From: Nemertoderma westbladi
Lineage: Eukaryota; Xenacoelomorpha; Nemertodermatida; Nemertodermatidae
Assembly (NCBI GenBank): GCA_032718475.1
Contig: JAUCBJ010003664.1
Location: forward strand, 1-21,839
Reading direction: 5' to 3'
DNA length: 21,839 nucleotides
The notes under the pieces: generated by a model
Told to the model about the DNA's origin: nothing
The model's input: the letters and a program-made list of their open reading frames with translations, nothing else
Database searches by the model: none
Position numbers and translations under genes: made by a program
In this document: piece after piece, positions 9,010 to 17,543 of the stretch
Layout of the letters: each line of letters begins with the position of its first letter
Numbering within the stretch: position 1 is the stretch's first letter

Positions 9010-9925
9010 GTGGCTGTCGCTGTGCTGTGACTTAGCGTTGAGTGGCTGTGACGTAGCGTTGGGTGGCCAGCGTTGGGTGGCCAGCATTGGGTGACTGTGA
9101 CATAGCGTTGGGTGGCTGTGGCATAGCATTGAGTGGCTGTGACATAGCGTTGAGTGACTGTGACATATCGTTGAGTGGCTGTGACATAGCTTTGAGTGGC
9201 TGTGACAAAGCATTGAGCGGCTGTGACATATCATTGAGCGGCTGTGACATAGCATTGGGTGGCTAGCGTTGATGGCTGTGACATAGCGTTGGGTGAAACT
9301 GTGGCATAGCGTTGAGCGGCTGTGACATCGCGTTGAGCGGCTGTGACATAGCGTTGAGTGGCTGTGACATAGCGTTGGGTGCGTTGTGGCTGTGACATAG
9401 CGTTGAGTGGCTGTGTAGTGGTTGTGACATTGCGTTGAGTGGCTGTGATGTGACAAAGCGTTGAGTGGCTGTGACATAGCGTTGGGTGGCTGTGACAATA
9501 CGTTGAGTGGCTGTGACATTGCGTTGAGTGGCTGTGCACATAGCTTTGAGTGGCTGTGACATAGCGTTGGGTGGCTGTGGCATAGCATTGCGTGGTTGTG
9601 ACATAGCGTTGAGTGGCTGTGACATGGCATTGAGCGCCTGTGAGATAGCGTTGAGTGGCTGTGACATGGCATTGAGCGCCTGTGAGATAGCGTTGAGTGG
9701 CTGTGGCTGTGACATAGCGTTGGGTGGCTGTGGCATAGCGTTAGTGGTTGTGACATAGCATTGAGCGGCTGTGACATAGCATTGAGCGGCTGTGACATAG
9801 CATTGAGTGGTTGTAACATTGCTTTGAGTGGCTGTGACTGTTAGCATTGAGTGGCTGTGACATAGCGTTGAGTGGCTGTGACATAGCATTGAGTGGTTGT
9901 AACATAGCTTTAAGTGGCTGTGACT
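9010..9925 (+). repeat. Minisatellite, 21-bp unit, roughly 40 copies
   Basis: The basic unit is GAGTGGCTGTGACATAGC plus GTT. Common variants are GCATT for GCGTT, GGGTGG for GAGTGG and TGTGGC for TGTGAC. Occasional short or long units break the phase. A 42-bp higher-order unit, pairing TGACATGGCATTGAGC with CGCCTGTGAGATAGC, is duplicated at about 9616-9700. Because 21 is divisible by three and the unit lacks stops in several frames, long frames appear on both strands (heptads such as MSQPLNA or LSGCDIA). They carry no independent sign of being proteins. Confidence 0.95.
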
Positions 9926-9972
9926 TCTGTCTCGCCCAACTTCTGTCTCTGCTTCCAAAAGTATAAAAAAGC

Positions 9973-9997
9973 GTCTCGATATATAAAATATCGAGAC
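9973..9997. repeat. Perfect 10-bp hairpin at the minisatellite edge
   Basis: GTCTCGATAT (9973-9982), loop ATAAA, ATATCGAGAC (9988-9997). A further TTTCGAGAAAATATCG follows. It lies about 50 bp after the last minisatellite unit. Confidence 0.8.
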
Positions 9998-9999
9998 TG

Positions 10000-11439
10000 G
10001 AAAAATATTTCGAGAAAATATCGCCATGGGATATATAGTGGTAGCTTAGTGAAAGGGTTTGGTTAGGTAAAAAAAATATTATATAAAAATTAGGATAGGG
10101 TTAGGTTGTAGATAGAGGGAGAGGCGGTATCACAACTCACCTCTGAGTATCAATGATCAAAGTATTGTTAGTTGTCTGGGTAATCAGTGTGAGTATCGTA
10201 TTGGAAACACGATTGGATTCATTGTCGCTCATATATCGTCCACCTAAAAGGATAATAATATATACATATATATAGCATTGCAGCAATTAGATCAACGTGT
10301 ACAAGTCACCACAACCCATCACAGACTGTTTCACATTGACACTGCACTGGTTTATAAAGAGGAAATGAGTAAAGAAAAAAGCAAACATTTACTACCTACC
10401 ATAGCCAGAGTAAGGCATGTTTTATTTTAAATTACAGTTTAAGCATACTGGCATATGCACGATCTGACGACGCCCAAAGTACCAAGTGGGCCTAACCCTA
10501 ACCTAACAACAAGGCCTAGTAGTAAGTAAAATAATAACCTCATCGCCAGTATCTGATGCGTATCTTCAGATCTTTACCTGGCACCTGGGACCGCATGTGT
10601 GTAATTTACTTCCGGCCGCCGGCGCTTTTTCCCTCTATTTCAGTATTTGATCCAAATAGATTACAGGATTAGGATTTTCATCACTTGAATCACTGAAATA
10701 ACGATGTGTAAGAAGCATAGGCCTATTCAAGTTCAATACAAACCTGTTAAGTGAAGAACCTTCGCATTAAATGTGGGCCAACTTGACATTTGACAGAAGA
10801 TCTGGATTCGAAAATTCTTTCCAACGTACCGGTAGTAGGCCGGCATTTCGAGGAGGCCATAATATTTTTCCAGTCAGCCAGTGCAGCCCTTGCCGCTCTG
10901 CCGCTTGCCTGTTGTTTCGACCAACCAGCGCCAGGAAGACAGAGCCCAATCTAAACTCGTTGTCATCGAATTACTGGCACTGCGCTGCCTGACTGCATTA
11001 AATACAGACATACAGATACAGACATATATTACTGTATTACAATACAATTAGGTAGGCTGCTAGGCCTATATAATGTACAGATATATGACAGTCAGACAGT
11101 ATGAAGCTTAATTAAAAATAACTTTAAACAGTTAATATAGGCATACGGCAGTAAACAAACATATCTGCATATGGCAGTACAGCAGTCAGGCAGTATGGTG
11201 GTATGGTCAACCCTATTGCAGCACTAAAACCAGTAAACAGCTGGCCTACACTGCAGCACTGTCAAGCTCTCAGAATGTGGCTGAGTTGGTGCTGGCAGTG
11301 GAGTGTCTACTGAGTGACTGATGTACTGCAGTACTGCATGCACTGCTGCATGATTTATAGGCCTATAAACGAATTTGGCGGTAAATTTTAGGCGGTTTAT
11401 TCAAACAGCCTTAAGACAGATTGGCAATGATGTGCAGGA
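10000..11439. other. No gene recognised; scattered short motifs
   Basis: No domain is visible in any frame. Two telomere-like strings occur in opposite orientation: TAGGGTTAGGTTG near 10096-10108 and CCTAACCCTAACCTAAC near 10493-10509. GTACTGCAGTACTGCATG-type strings lie near 11323-11342. Three TAGGCCTA palindromes (10718, 11061, 11358) and one TACCGGTA (10827) are present. The overlapping open frames on both strands at 10767-10992 lack motifs. Confidence 0.3.
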
Positions 11440-11735
11440 CGTTTGTTCAACACGACAAAGTAGCATTTAACAAACAGCTGGAATAAACATGTATGATTTA
11501 TGTTACACAATAACGTGTAAAACAAATGTTAAATAATTACATGATAAAACATGTTACATTTAGGTATCATAAAAACGTGATCAACAAATGTTTGATTATA
11601 ACATGATTGGATATTATGTTATTTAGATGTTAAAATAACATGTTGATTAAAACAAGTTTAGAAAAAAATACATGTCAACATGATTCAAGCATATAAACAA
11701 ACGTTTGGTATAATAGCGTGTAGCGTGTCTGGTTA
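11440..11735. repeat. AACGTT/ACATGTT-rich degenerate repeat, copy 2 (inverted)
   Basis: Strings such as AACGTGT, AACAAATGTT, AACATGTT and AAACGTTTGG recur at short intervals. GTTAAAATAACATG (11629-11642) is nearly the reverse complement of CATGTTATTTTAACG at about 7347-7361, so the two segments probably belong to one family in opposite orientation, about 4 kb apart. The similarity is partial. Confidence 0.4.
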
Positions 11736-11889
11736 GCAGGGTAGTGGCATGCTGACTGATGCAGTAATGACTGATTTCGTGATACCACAAAGATGAGAAG
11801 CATTATGAACTAAAAAACAAAATTGCATAATTAAATTACTGACTAGGAAAATAAATCCATTCTAAAATATGTTTTTTTATTGTAAATTT

Positions 11890-11980
11890 TCAGATTATAG
11901 CTCGATATAGGTGGTTATAGCTTGTTATAAGGAAGTTATAGCCCGTTATAGATCGTTATAGCCCGTTATAGATCGTTCTA
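11890..11980 (+). repeat. Tandem GTTATAG decamer repeat
   Basis: GTTATAGCCC and GTTATAGATC alternate twice at about 11936-11975. More diverged units (GGTTATAGCTT, GATTATAGCTC) precede them. The period is 10 bp in pairs of 20 bp. Confidence 0.75.
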
Positions 11981-12057
11981 CCTTTTAGTACGTACCTGTC
12001 TGCATACAGCAGTACAGTGTATGTACAGCCGTGTGCAGTAGTGCAGTGTGTGTGTCA

Positions 12058-12264
12058 TGTCAAGTACTAGTTGCCGATAACATACCGGACCAAGGTATTT
12101 CCAGAACATTACAATCGAACCTTAATCAGTCATCAATTGAAGTTGACGAACAAGTAGAAATCATTTGCGCCAAGGAATCAAAGGCAAAGAAGTGTGACAG
12201 CTGTAAGGGGGATTTCAATCCCAGAAATCAGTTAGTTCTGAAAACACGGGGTATACGGTACTTT
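12058..12264 (+). pseudogene. Coding-like fragment with a CxxC pair
   Basis: The plus-strand frame that includes 12031 reads as ordinary protein up to about residue 78, with an acidic and Ser/Gln-rich first half. A KKCDSCKGDFNPRNQLVLKT segment (12190-12249) follows, then RGIRYF. The CxxC followed by F-x-x-R and a basic VLKT-x-G stretch resembles small zinc-binding segments in transposon-encoded proteins of invertebrates. That is a memory-level similarity, not a family call. After 12264 the frame runs into the GCGTCGAA repeat, so the coding sequence is cut there. Neither a true start nor the second metal-binding pair is visible. Confidence 0.35.
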
Positions 12265-12287
12265 GTCGCAATAATTTTTTCTGTCGT

Positions 12288-12395
12288 AATAAATCCGGTT
12301 ACACTGTTATTTTTGGGAGTAATCAGGCGTTATTTGCGTCGACTTGGCCGCTTGGAGACATAGGAGTTTTGATTGCGTCGAAAGTCCACGCCCCC
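12288..12395. repeat. GCGTCGAA module, copy 2
   Basis: GGTTACACTG, TTATTTTTGGGAG, TTATTTGCGTCGAC, CTTGGAGACATAGG and TTGCGTCGAAAGTCC follow in the same order as at 8279-8418. Here the terminal C tract is short and interrupted (CCACGCCCCCGAC). It lies between the CxxC fragment and the RT fragment. Confidence 0.6.
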
Positions 12396-12426
12396 GACGC
12401 AGCATACCATATGCTTTACAAGATAA

Positions 12427-12766
12427 GTGAAAACTATATTGGACGAGATGGTAGACAAATAAATTATTCAACCAGTGAGCCACCCACTAGTTGTGGTTCC
12501 AAAACCAGGGGGGGAGATAAGAATTTGTATCGATCTTACAAAATTAAACACCCAAGTTGAGCGCACTTCATACCCAACTAAAACACCAGCAGAAGCAGTA
12601 GGTGGTTTTAAACAAACCGATTGTTATTTTGCTAAACACGATTTCGTCAGCGGAAATTGGCAAATGCCACTACATGTTGATTCTCAAACTTTGACAACTT
12701 TCATTACTCCCTATGGTAAATTTAAATTTTTACTTTCACCAATGGGGTTTGTGTCGACTGGCGACG
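12427..12766 (+). pseudogene. Ty3/gypsy reverse transcriptase fragment, interrupted
   Basis: The fragment covers the fingers and early palm of a gypsy-type RT. VKTILDEMVDK precedes an in-frame TAA at 12460-12462. Then come the LVVVPKPGGEIRICIDLTKLN-like core (12487-12549), the xGNWQMPL segment that follows the first catalytic Asp region (FAKHDF, with the Asp in KHDF near 12640), LTTFITPYGKFKF and SPMGFVSTGDVF. The M-G-F-x-S-T-G-D wording suits a gypsy clade common in invertebrates. A few residues seem to be missing between the PVSHP and LVVVP parts. The YxDD half of the palm, RNase H and integrase are all absent, because the LTR at 12767 replaces them. This is a dead remnant with no protein product expected. 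Confidence 0.85.
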
Positions 12767-13199
12767 TGTTCGCGCTTTCAGACCTTTGGCAGTTCAACCC
12801 GCCAAATTAGGATGTCTTCTATATAATAAATCACTTTTAGCCTCTGACAAGTATTTGATTCACTACACTAGTCGAAACCAATCTGTGCGCGATCATTCAC
12901 CCGCTGGATATACCCGGGAGATTGGGTTCGACGGCTTAATCGTATTGCTATGTAAGCCTACTGTATTATTCGACTGACAGTATTATACAATCTCTGACAA
13001 TATCATTCACCTTCGGGGAATATTAACAGTTCCTTTAGGACGTGGCGCTCTATCTATATAAACAGAGTTATGACTTAAACTACTCACAACGATATGGCTT
13101 AGTTATAATTCACATATATGGCGCATTCTTTAGGAAATGCTTCGTTATCAGTCTCACTCATACACAATGCTGCACAATACTGCACAATAATCTGCCGAT
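12767..13199 (+). mobile_element. LTR-like sequence inserted at the RT fragment; 3' end not defined
   Basis: It begins TGTTCGCGC directly after the RT reading frame and matches the reverse complement of 1-431 through its whole length. CTATATAAA at 13054-13062 is a TATA-type box. Matching stops being testable at 13199 because the partner copy reaches the window edge, so the LTR probably continues into 13200-13400. I could not find a second copy of the bases preceding it (GCGAC) downstream. A target duplication is therefore unproven, and solo LTR versus a truncated longer element is open. Confidence 0.6.
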
Positions 13200-13439
13200 C
13201 TCCACTGATTTTAGTCACATATAAAAGGAACACAGACCGACTCATGTAGGGTCTATCAAATAACATTAGATTCACTTCAAACCACTTTAACATAAGTCAC
13301 AATCGTTATATGTAACCCTTCTCTCTTACCTTCGGTATATCAAGAATATTGGGTTTTCGGGGTTATTTATCGTTATTCCAAATATAATAATTCATCAACC
13401 ATATTATGAAGAACTGACAGTAAATAGCAGTATAACAAT

Positions 13440-13508
13440 ATAAAGTATGCACAGTGTTACACAGTTGCAGTGTATGCAGTACTGCAGTATGCAGTACTGC
13501 GGTATGCA
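13440..13508 (+). repeat. Short tandem repeat AGTATGCAGTACTGC
   Basis: A 15-bp unit is repeated about two and a half times at 13466-13508, preceded by looser CAGTGTTACACAGTTGCAGTGT sequence. GCAGTACTGC is itself a palindrome. Confidence 0.65.
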
Positions 13509-13890
13509 GATAACGGATATATGTCCTTATAATTAAGCCTACTAGTGTAAGGCTAAAGCAGAAAAGCACAAAAATACTCCAAAGCCGTTCTTCCTGGCTT
13601 AGAATAACCAACACTGAATACTGATAAGAATAACTATAAGAATACCAGCTACCCTTATTCTACAAAGATCTCACCCACCACAGAGAATGAGCATACAGAT
13701 AGGAAATTCAGTTCAGTAGATCTGTGATAGGTCAAAATCAAAACCAACTCAAATCCTATTGGCAGATACAGAAAGCAGGGCTATTTGAATTTGAATTTTT
13801 GAAAGTTGAATTTATTAGTTCGACTAGGCAAGGGTCTTCCACAGAACAGTTATGGACTCCAGGGGCTTCCGCTAAAGATTTGCAGTTTGC

Positions 13891-14070
13891 ATTTCGACGG
13901 GCGATATATTCATAGCAACTTTATCCAAAGATGCTGTTCCCACGATTCACCCGGATTCTGTTCCAACTTCGCTGCGCAAAACGCCCCAAACTCCTAGAAA
14001 ACCGCCATTAAAACGAATATACCGTCCGGATGAAATTCAAGACTTCTCAAAAAAGACTAAAATTACGTAG
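13891..14070 (+). pseudogene. Decayed upstream part of the transposase-like gene
   Basis: A 59-codon open stretch ends in TAG at 14068-14070 and is in the same frame as the ORF at 14158. It reads as a basic, Pro- and Thr-rich linker (including SLRKTPQTPRKPPLKR). After the stop, the neighbouring frame continues with SSLADVEDYVEDN, as expected after a one-base shift. A linker of this kind joins the DNA-binding and catalytic parts in many transposases. The THAP zinc finger itself is not visible upstream. Attribution to the same element is inferred from frame and adjacency. Confidence 0.35.
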
Positions 14071-14157
14071 TTCTTTAGCTGATGTAGAGGATTATGTAGA
14101 AGATAATTATATTTTTATTTATATTAGATTTAAGATAATATCATTCGTGTTAAATCT

Positions 14158-14772
14158 ATGCTAAAGGAGAATATTTGTTTAGATGACGTTATTGTAGATC
14201 GATCTCAGGATTTCGATTTCACTGATCTCTTAGAGAATATAGATAGTATGGAACTTGTTTATGATGTTGATGAGGCGACAACCGAGGCTACTGTTTGTGT
14301 AGCTGGCTACATAGCACACAAGTTACTAAAGAAATATCAATGTGACGACTGCAAGTTCAAACTCACGTTACATAAAGACTCAGTTAAAATAACACCGTTT
14401 TTTAAACTTTTAGATCAGGGTGGGCTAATATTCCGTACAGAAAGTCTTCGTGAACTAGTAAAACATGCCTTTGTAATTTTGGATCGAGCTGAGACCGTAA
14501 TTCTAGAACAAGAATTACCGTACAGAAAGGTTGCGCAAGTGGTTTTGAATCATGTTTGCGAACACAGCCCATTTATGGGCATCGGTCGTGATAAACATAT
14601 ACAGAACACTATTAAAGTTGTCTTTACCACGGTCTGCAATGTCTTTGGAAAAAATGTTGCAAAGGAACGCTCCCAGTGCTCTAGGAAGGATACAATTAAA
14701 GAATTTAAAACTCGTCAACTTAAAAAAAATGAATTATTCAGTCTCTTTCTATTTGTAACTATTTGTAACTAA
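14158..14772 (+). pseudogene. P-element/THAP9-like transposase, C-terminal fragment
   Basis: An open frame of 204 codons starts at ATG 14158. The ATEATVCVAGYIAHKLLKKY segment (codons 42-61) followed by CDDCKFKLTL matches the pattern at the C-terminus of P-element-like and THAP9-like transposases. There an xYVAGYxxxKL helix precedes a CxxC and a Leu-rich stretch. A GGLIFRTESLRELVKHAF segment and a CEHSPFMG...HIQN stretch follow in the order I expect for that domain. The THAP domain and the catalytic RNase H-like core, and thus any DDE residues, are missing. The ORF is an end piece, not an active enzyme. Family assignment is from remembered motifs; other cut-and-paste families with a VAGY-CxxC tail are possible. 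Confidence 0.55.
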
Positions 14773-14836
14773 GTGAATAATGTGAATAGTAATGTGTAAA
14801 TAGTGAATAGCAACAAAATTTCATTACTTAGAACAT

Positions 14837-14842
14837 AATAAA
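14837..14842 (+). terminator. Candidate polyadenylation signal (AATAAA)
   Basis: AATAAA lies 65 bp after the transposase-like stop codon. Position supports it as the old 3' end of that element; there is no other evidence. Confidence 0.35.
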
Positions 14843-15010
14843 CGCCATTTTTGGAAATGAGTTTGCAATGAAATCGCTTGTAATGGATGGAACTTGTCAT
14901 TTTCATACCATTTTTGACAATTGCAAAATCTTATAAACCTTGCCAATGAGATCAGCACATTCTAAAACCTCAGTAGCCAAACTGTGTGGCCAATTTACCG
15001 CCCATGTGAA
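14843..15010 (-). other. Possible coding-like fragment, unassigned
   Basis: On the minus strand, about 15000-14910 reads as HSLATEVLECADLIGKVYK and further residues before a stop. After a frame change, 14905-14840 reads as FHPLQAISLQTHFQKW. Both stretches look more protein-like than random AT-rich DNA. I recognise no family. They could belong to a second decayed transposon in opposite orientation to the one at 14158. Confidence 0.2.
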
Positions 15011-15017
15011 GAATACC

Positions 15018-15836
15018 ATAGATAGATAGATAGATAGATTTATTTATACATTATGTAAAAACAATAACAAATACACCAAACAATGTACCGGTATAAAGGT
15101 ATTGTCCAACATAACATATAGGATTACCCCTAAAGCTTTGCAGCTTATTTCCAAGGGGGTCCTTTATGTTACTTGGTTACAAATACAATATTACACTACG
15201 CTAACCTAAAACCAATATAAAACGTAATTACACTATGTACATGTACAACTTTACCGAGAGCGTGACAATGCCCGACTCAACGATAAAGATGTAATGTACA
15301 GAACAATTTATTATAAAACGTAATTACAGTATAAATAGTAAATAATTAATAAACTAATAACTTACTGTAGGACTATTGTACCTATTTTTACATTGCACAC
15401 GGAGATGAGATTTAACTGCAGATTTAAAATAATGTTGATTATTTAGGTTTTTAATTTCATTAGGCAGAGCGTTCAATTTTTTATGCCGTTAAAAAAGAAA
15501 GTATCAGATTCAAAGGATTTACAATTCGGGAGGTAGAAGTTTGAAGCACTAGCTCTGGTACTATAAGAGTGTGTATCGCGTACTCTGTTGAATTTTTGTT
15601 TTAGGTAATTGGGACATTTACCATTATACACTTTATGCACATGGTTAAGGCGTAGCTGCTTAACTCTACTATCTAAGTTAAGTAGTCCAGATTCAGAAAA
15701 GTCATCTGGAGTTAGGTGGTGCCTAGGTTTGTAGTCTTTAATAAATCGTACTACTTTATTCTGAGCTACTTGTAATTTACATTTAAGCTGTTTGGTTAAG
15801 CCTTCATACCGAGAGAAAGCCGCCCCAATATTAGAT
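15018..15836 (-). mobile_element. CR1/L2-like non-LTR retrotransposon, 5'-truncated, 3' end with (TCTA)n tail
   Basis: On the minus strand 15836-15373 encodes the C-terminal end of a non-LTR reverse transcriptase ORF. The typical order is visible: KLQVAQNKVVRF (15770-15735), then a ...RVKQLRLNHVHKVYNG segment, then R-x-x-D-x-H-S-Y-S-T-R, then FFFNGIKN. The frame breaks at 15473-15480, where a WN-ALP motif would be expected. Translation continues one frame over as NALPNEIKNLNN and then SAVKSHL. A 3' UTR of about 350 bp follows and ends in TTTATTTATA (15039-15049) and a (TCTA/GATA) microsatellite at 15018-15039. Microsatellite tails of this kind fit CR1/L2-type elements. The RT catalytic domain and endonuclease are absent. 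It is a dead copy. Confidence 0.85.
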
Positions 15837-16389
15837 TATAACAACAACATTTCCATTGGGTAAGAAAGTGGAGAAGAGCCAGGCCCGACTCTCAATTTTT
15901 TAGTTTATATTACGCGATCAATTTTCACTCATCTCGTCATGAACACAACATGTATGTAAACTTTTGATAAATTTGTTGGCTATGCGTTTGCGGCTGTTTG
16001 GGCGGGGTGTGGTAGGCCTACACTTTTCACACTGAAACATTTTGGTTGTGAAATGTTCAGGGCACAGCGATCAGAGATATTTCATATATATTTTATTATG
16101 AGAGGAAGAAGAACATACAACGTTATTTAATATATTATATGTAACGAAATAATTGTTTTTGGGTTTGGAAGCCTCCCCAAATAGTTGATATACGATTATA
16201 TTTAAAATTATTTCCATGGTCATGGTCATTCACCCGTCTTTAATTAGAAATTTGTTTGCATGAAAGACAGTTTAGTTTGGTTTTTACTGATTATTATCTC
16301 TTATCTGACTGGGGTAATAATAAAGGATAGGATAAATGGATGCAAAGTGTGACAGTAACAATTATTTCCCCGTCACCCTAGCATTTCTT
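15837..16389. other. No gene recognised
   Basis: AT-rich spacer between the non-LTR fragment and repeat unit A. It contains one TAGGCCTA palindrome (16013-16020) and a CATGGTCATGGTCATTC duplication (16215-16231). It does not resemble 18913-19389, the sequence before unit B, which argues against a simple tandem array. Confidence 0.45.
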
Positions 16390-16408
16390 AAGTATACGAT
16401 ATCTAAAA

Positions 16409-16457
16409 GGGGGAAGTTTGGATTCACTGCATAAATGCAGTTCACCAAACTTCCCCC
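16409..16457. repeat. 5' hairpin of unit A
   Basis: The outer stem GGGGGAAGTTTGG (16409-16421) pairs with CCAAACTTCCCCC (16445-16457). The inner stem ACTGCA / TGCAGT closes a TAAA loop. The outer stem is 13 bp and perfect, with a small asymmetric bulge between the two stems (ATTC / TCA). A partial duplication of the CTTCCCCC arm follows at 16458-16495 and is missing from unit B. Confidence 0.95.
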
Positions 16458-17299
16458 GAATGCACACTGTAACTTCCCCCTTCCCCCAAATATCCACTGT
16501 TAAATTAATTTGAAGCGATATAATAAGTATAAAATTGTGCGAGTTTTTAATTGTGTAGTCCATTTGTTATTTGATCTCTATTTATTGTTTAAAGTGCATT
16601 TAATATCACACTGGATTTTTAGAATATTACAACCTTATGTTTTATTTATTAACCCAATCGAAGCCTTAATAAGTAAGGGCCGCTTATTTGTACGCATATC
16701 CCTAATGCGCTCAGTATGAGCCAAACAACATATTAATATGAAAATAAAAGTATCAGAAAAAAAGTATCTGCAAAGAAAATAACCCAATGCTATATAATTT
16801 GACCTTATTAAAAAATTTGCACTTTTGCACACTTATTTGCACAAGTGCACTTTAGCAGATCCTAATGGTGGATCTTATTTAACAAACTTATGTTTATCCT
16901 CTACCGATCTACGATGGTGTATGATCAAGTGTCAGTCACTAAAAGTGTAAAAAATCTAATTTAATAAATCGCGACATTTGCGATTTTGGACCATATTCAT
17001 GGGCATTTTAAGTCACTTTATATACATAAAAAGTTAAACAAATGTTACGATTATAGTTAGAAATCACTCCAAACTACATTTTAATCCAAAAAATAACATT
17101 CTACGATGAATGGAACTGGAAATAATAGTGTTTGAAATATCGAAAAAATGTGTACTTTTTAAGTGCATTATGCACTAAGTGCACATGCGTCTTTTCCCAA
17201 GTTGTATCCTATTTCACACATTACAATCTATCCTCTATCCAATGAAAAAAGTTTCAGATCAAACGGCCCAGTAGAACAGAAGTTATTGATGTTTAAAAA

Positions 17300-17370
17300 T
17301 AATCAATGTAGTAAGGTAATCAATCACGTTAACGATACTTAAGTTCGTGGGTTCGAAACCCAATATGACC
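17300..17370 (+). repeat. tRNA-like module, unit A copy
   Basis: GGGTTCGAAACCC (17350-17362) is a perfect B-box/T-arm core, and GACC at 17367-17370 would form the 3' acceptor strand. The A-box side (TAGTAAGGTAATCAATC) is degraded and the 5' acceptor strand is lost. By comparison with unit B this is a tRNA-derived sequence, not a working tRNA gene. Confidence 0.6.
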
Positions 17371-17508
17371 ATTCTTAATTTTTTGCAAAAAAAAATATTT
17401 TTAATTTTTCACTAAAATCGCTCTAACTTCGGTTCTGGTGCTCCAAATTCAATAAAATTGGTATATTCTTTGCCGTAATTTTTTTTTCTATCTTTTGAGA
17501 GGGGGTAT

Positions 17509-17543
17509 TTTTGGCCCCAAAAAAATGAAAAAAAGGGCCAAAA
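17509..17543. repeat. TTTTGGCCC hairpin, unit A
   Basis: TTTTGGCCC (17509-17517) pairs with GGGCCAAAA (17535-17543) across an A-rich loop. The same stem at 20494-20530 in unit B has a longer A-rich loop. Confidence 0.75.

Noticed and set aside
8956-10027. Long open frames (up to 287 codons) on both strands
   Set aside because: They are produced by the 21-bp minisatellite in overlapping frames, with no start context or unique domain.
10767-10992. Overlapping open frames on opposite strands
   Set aside because: They mirror each other over the same stretch, are short, and have no recognisable domain or upstream signal.
14158-14772. hAT transposase
   Set aside because: The Leu/Trp-rich hAT dimerisation motif is not visible; the VAGY-CxxC order fits P-element/THAP9-like proteins better.
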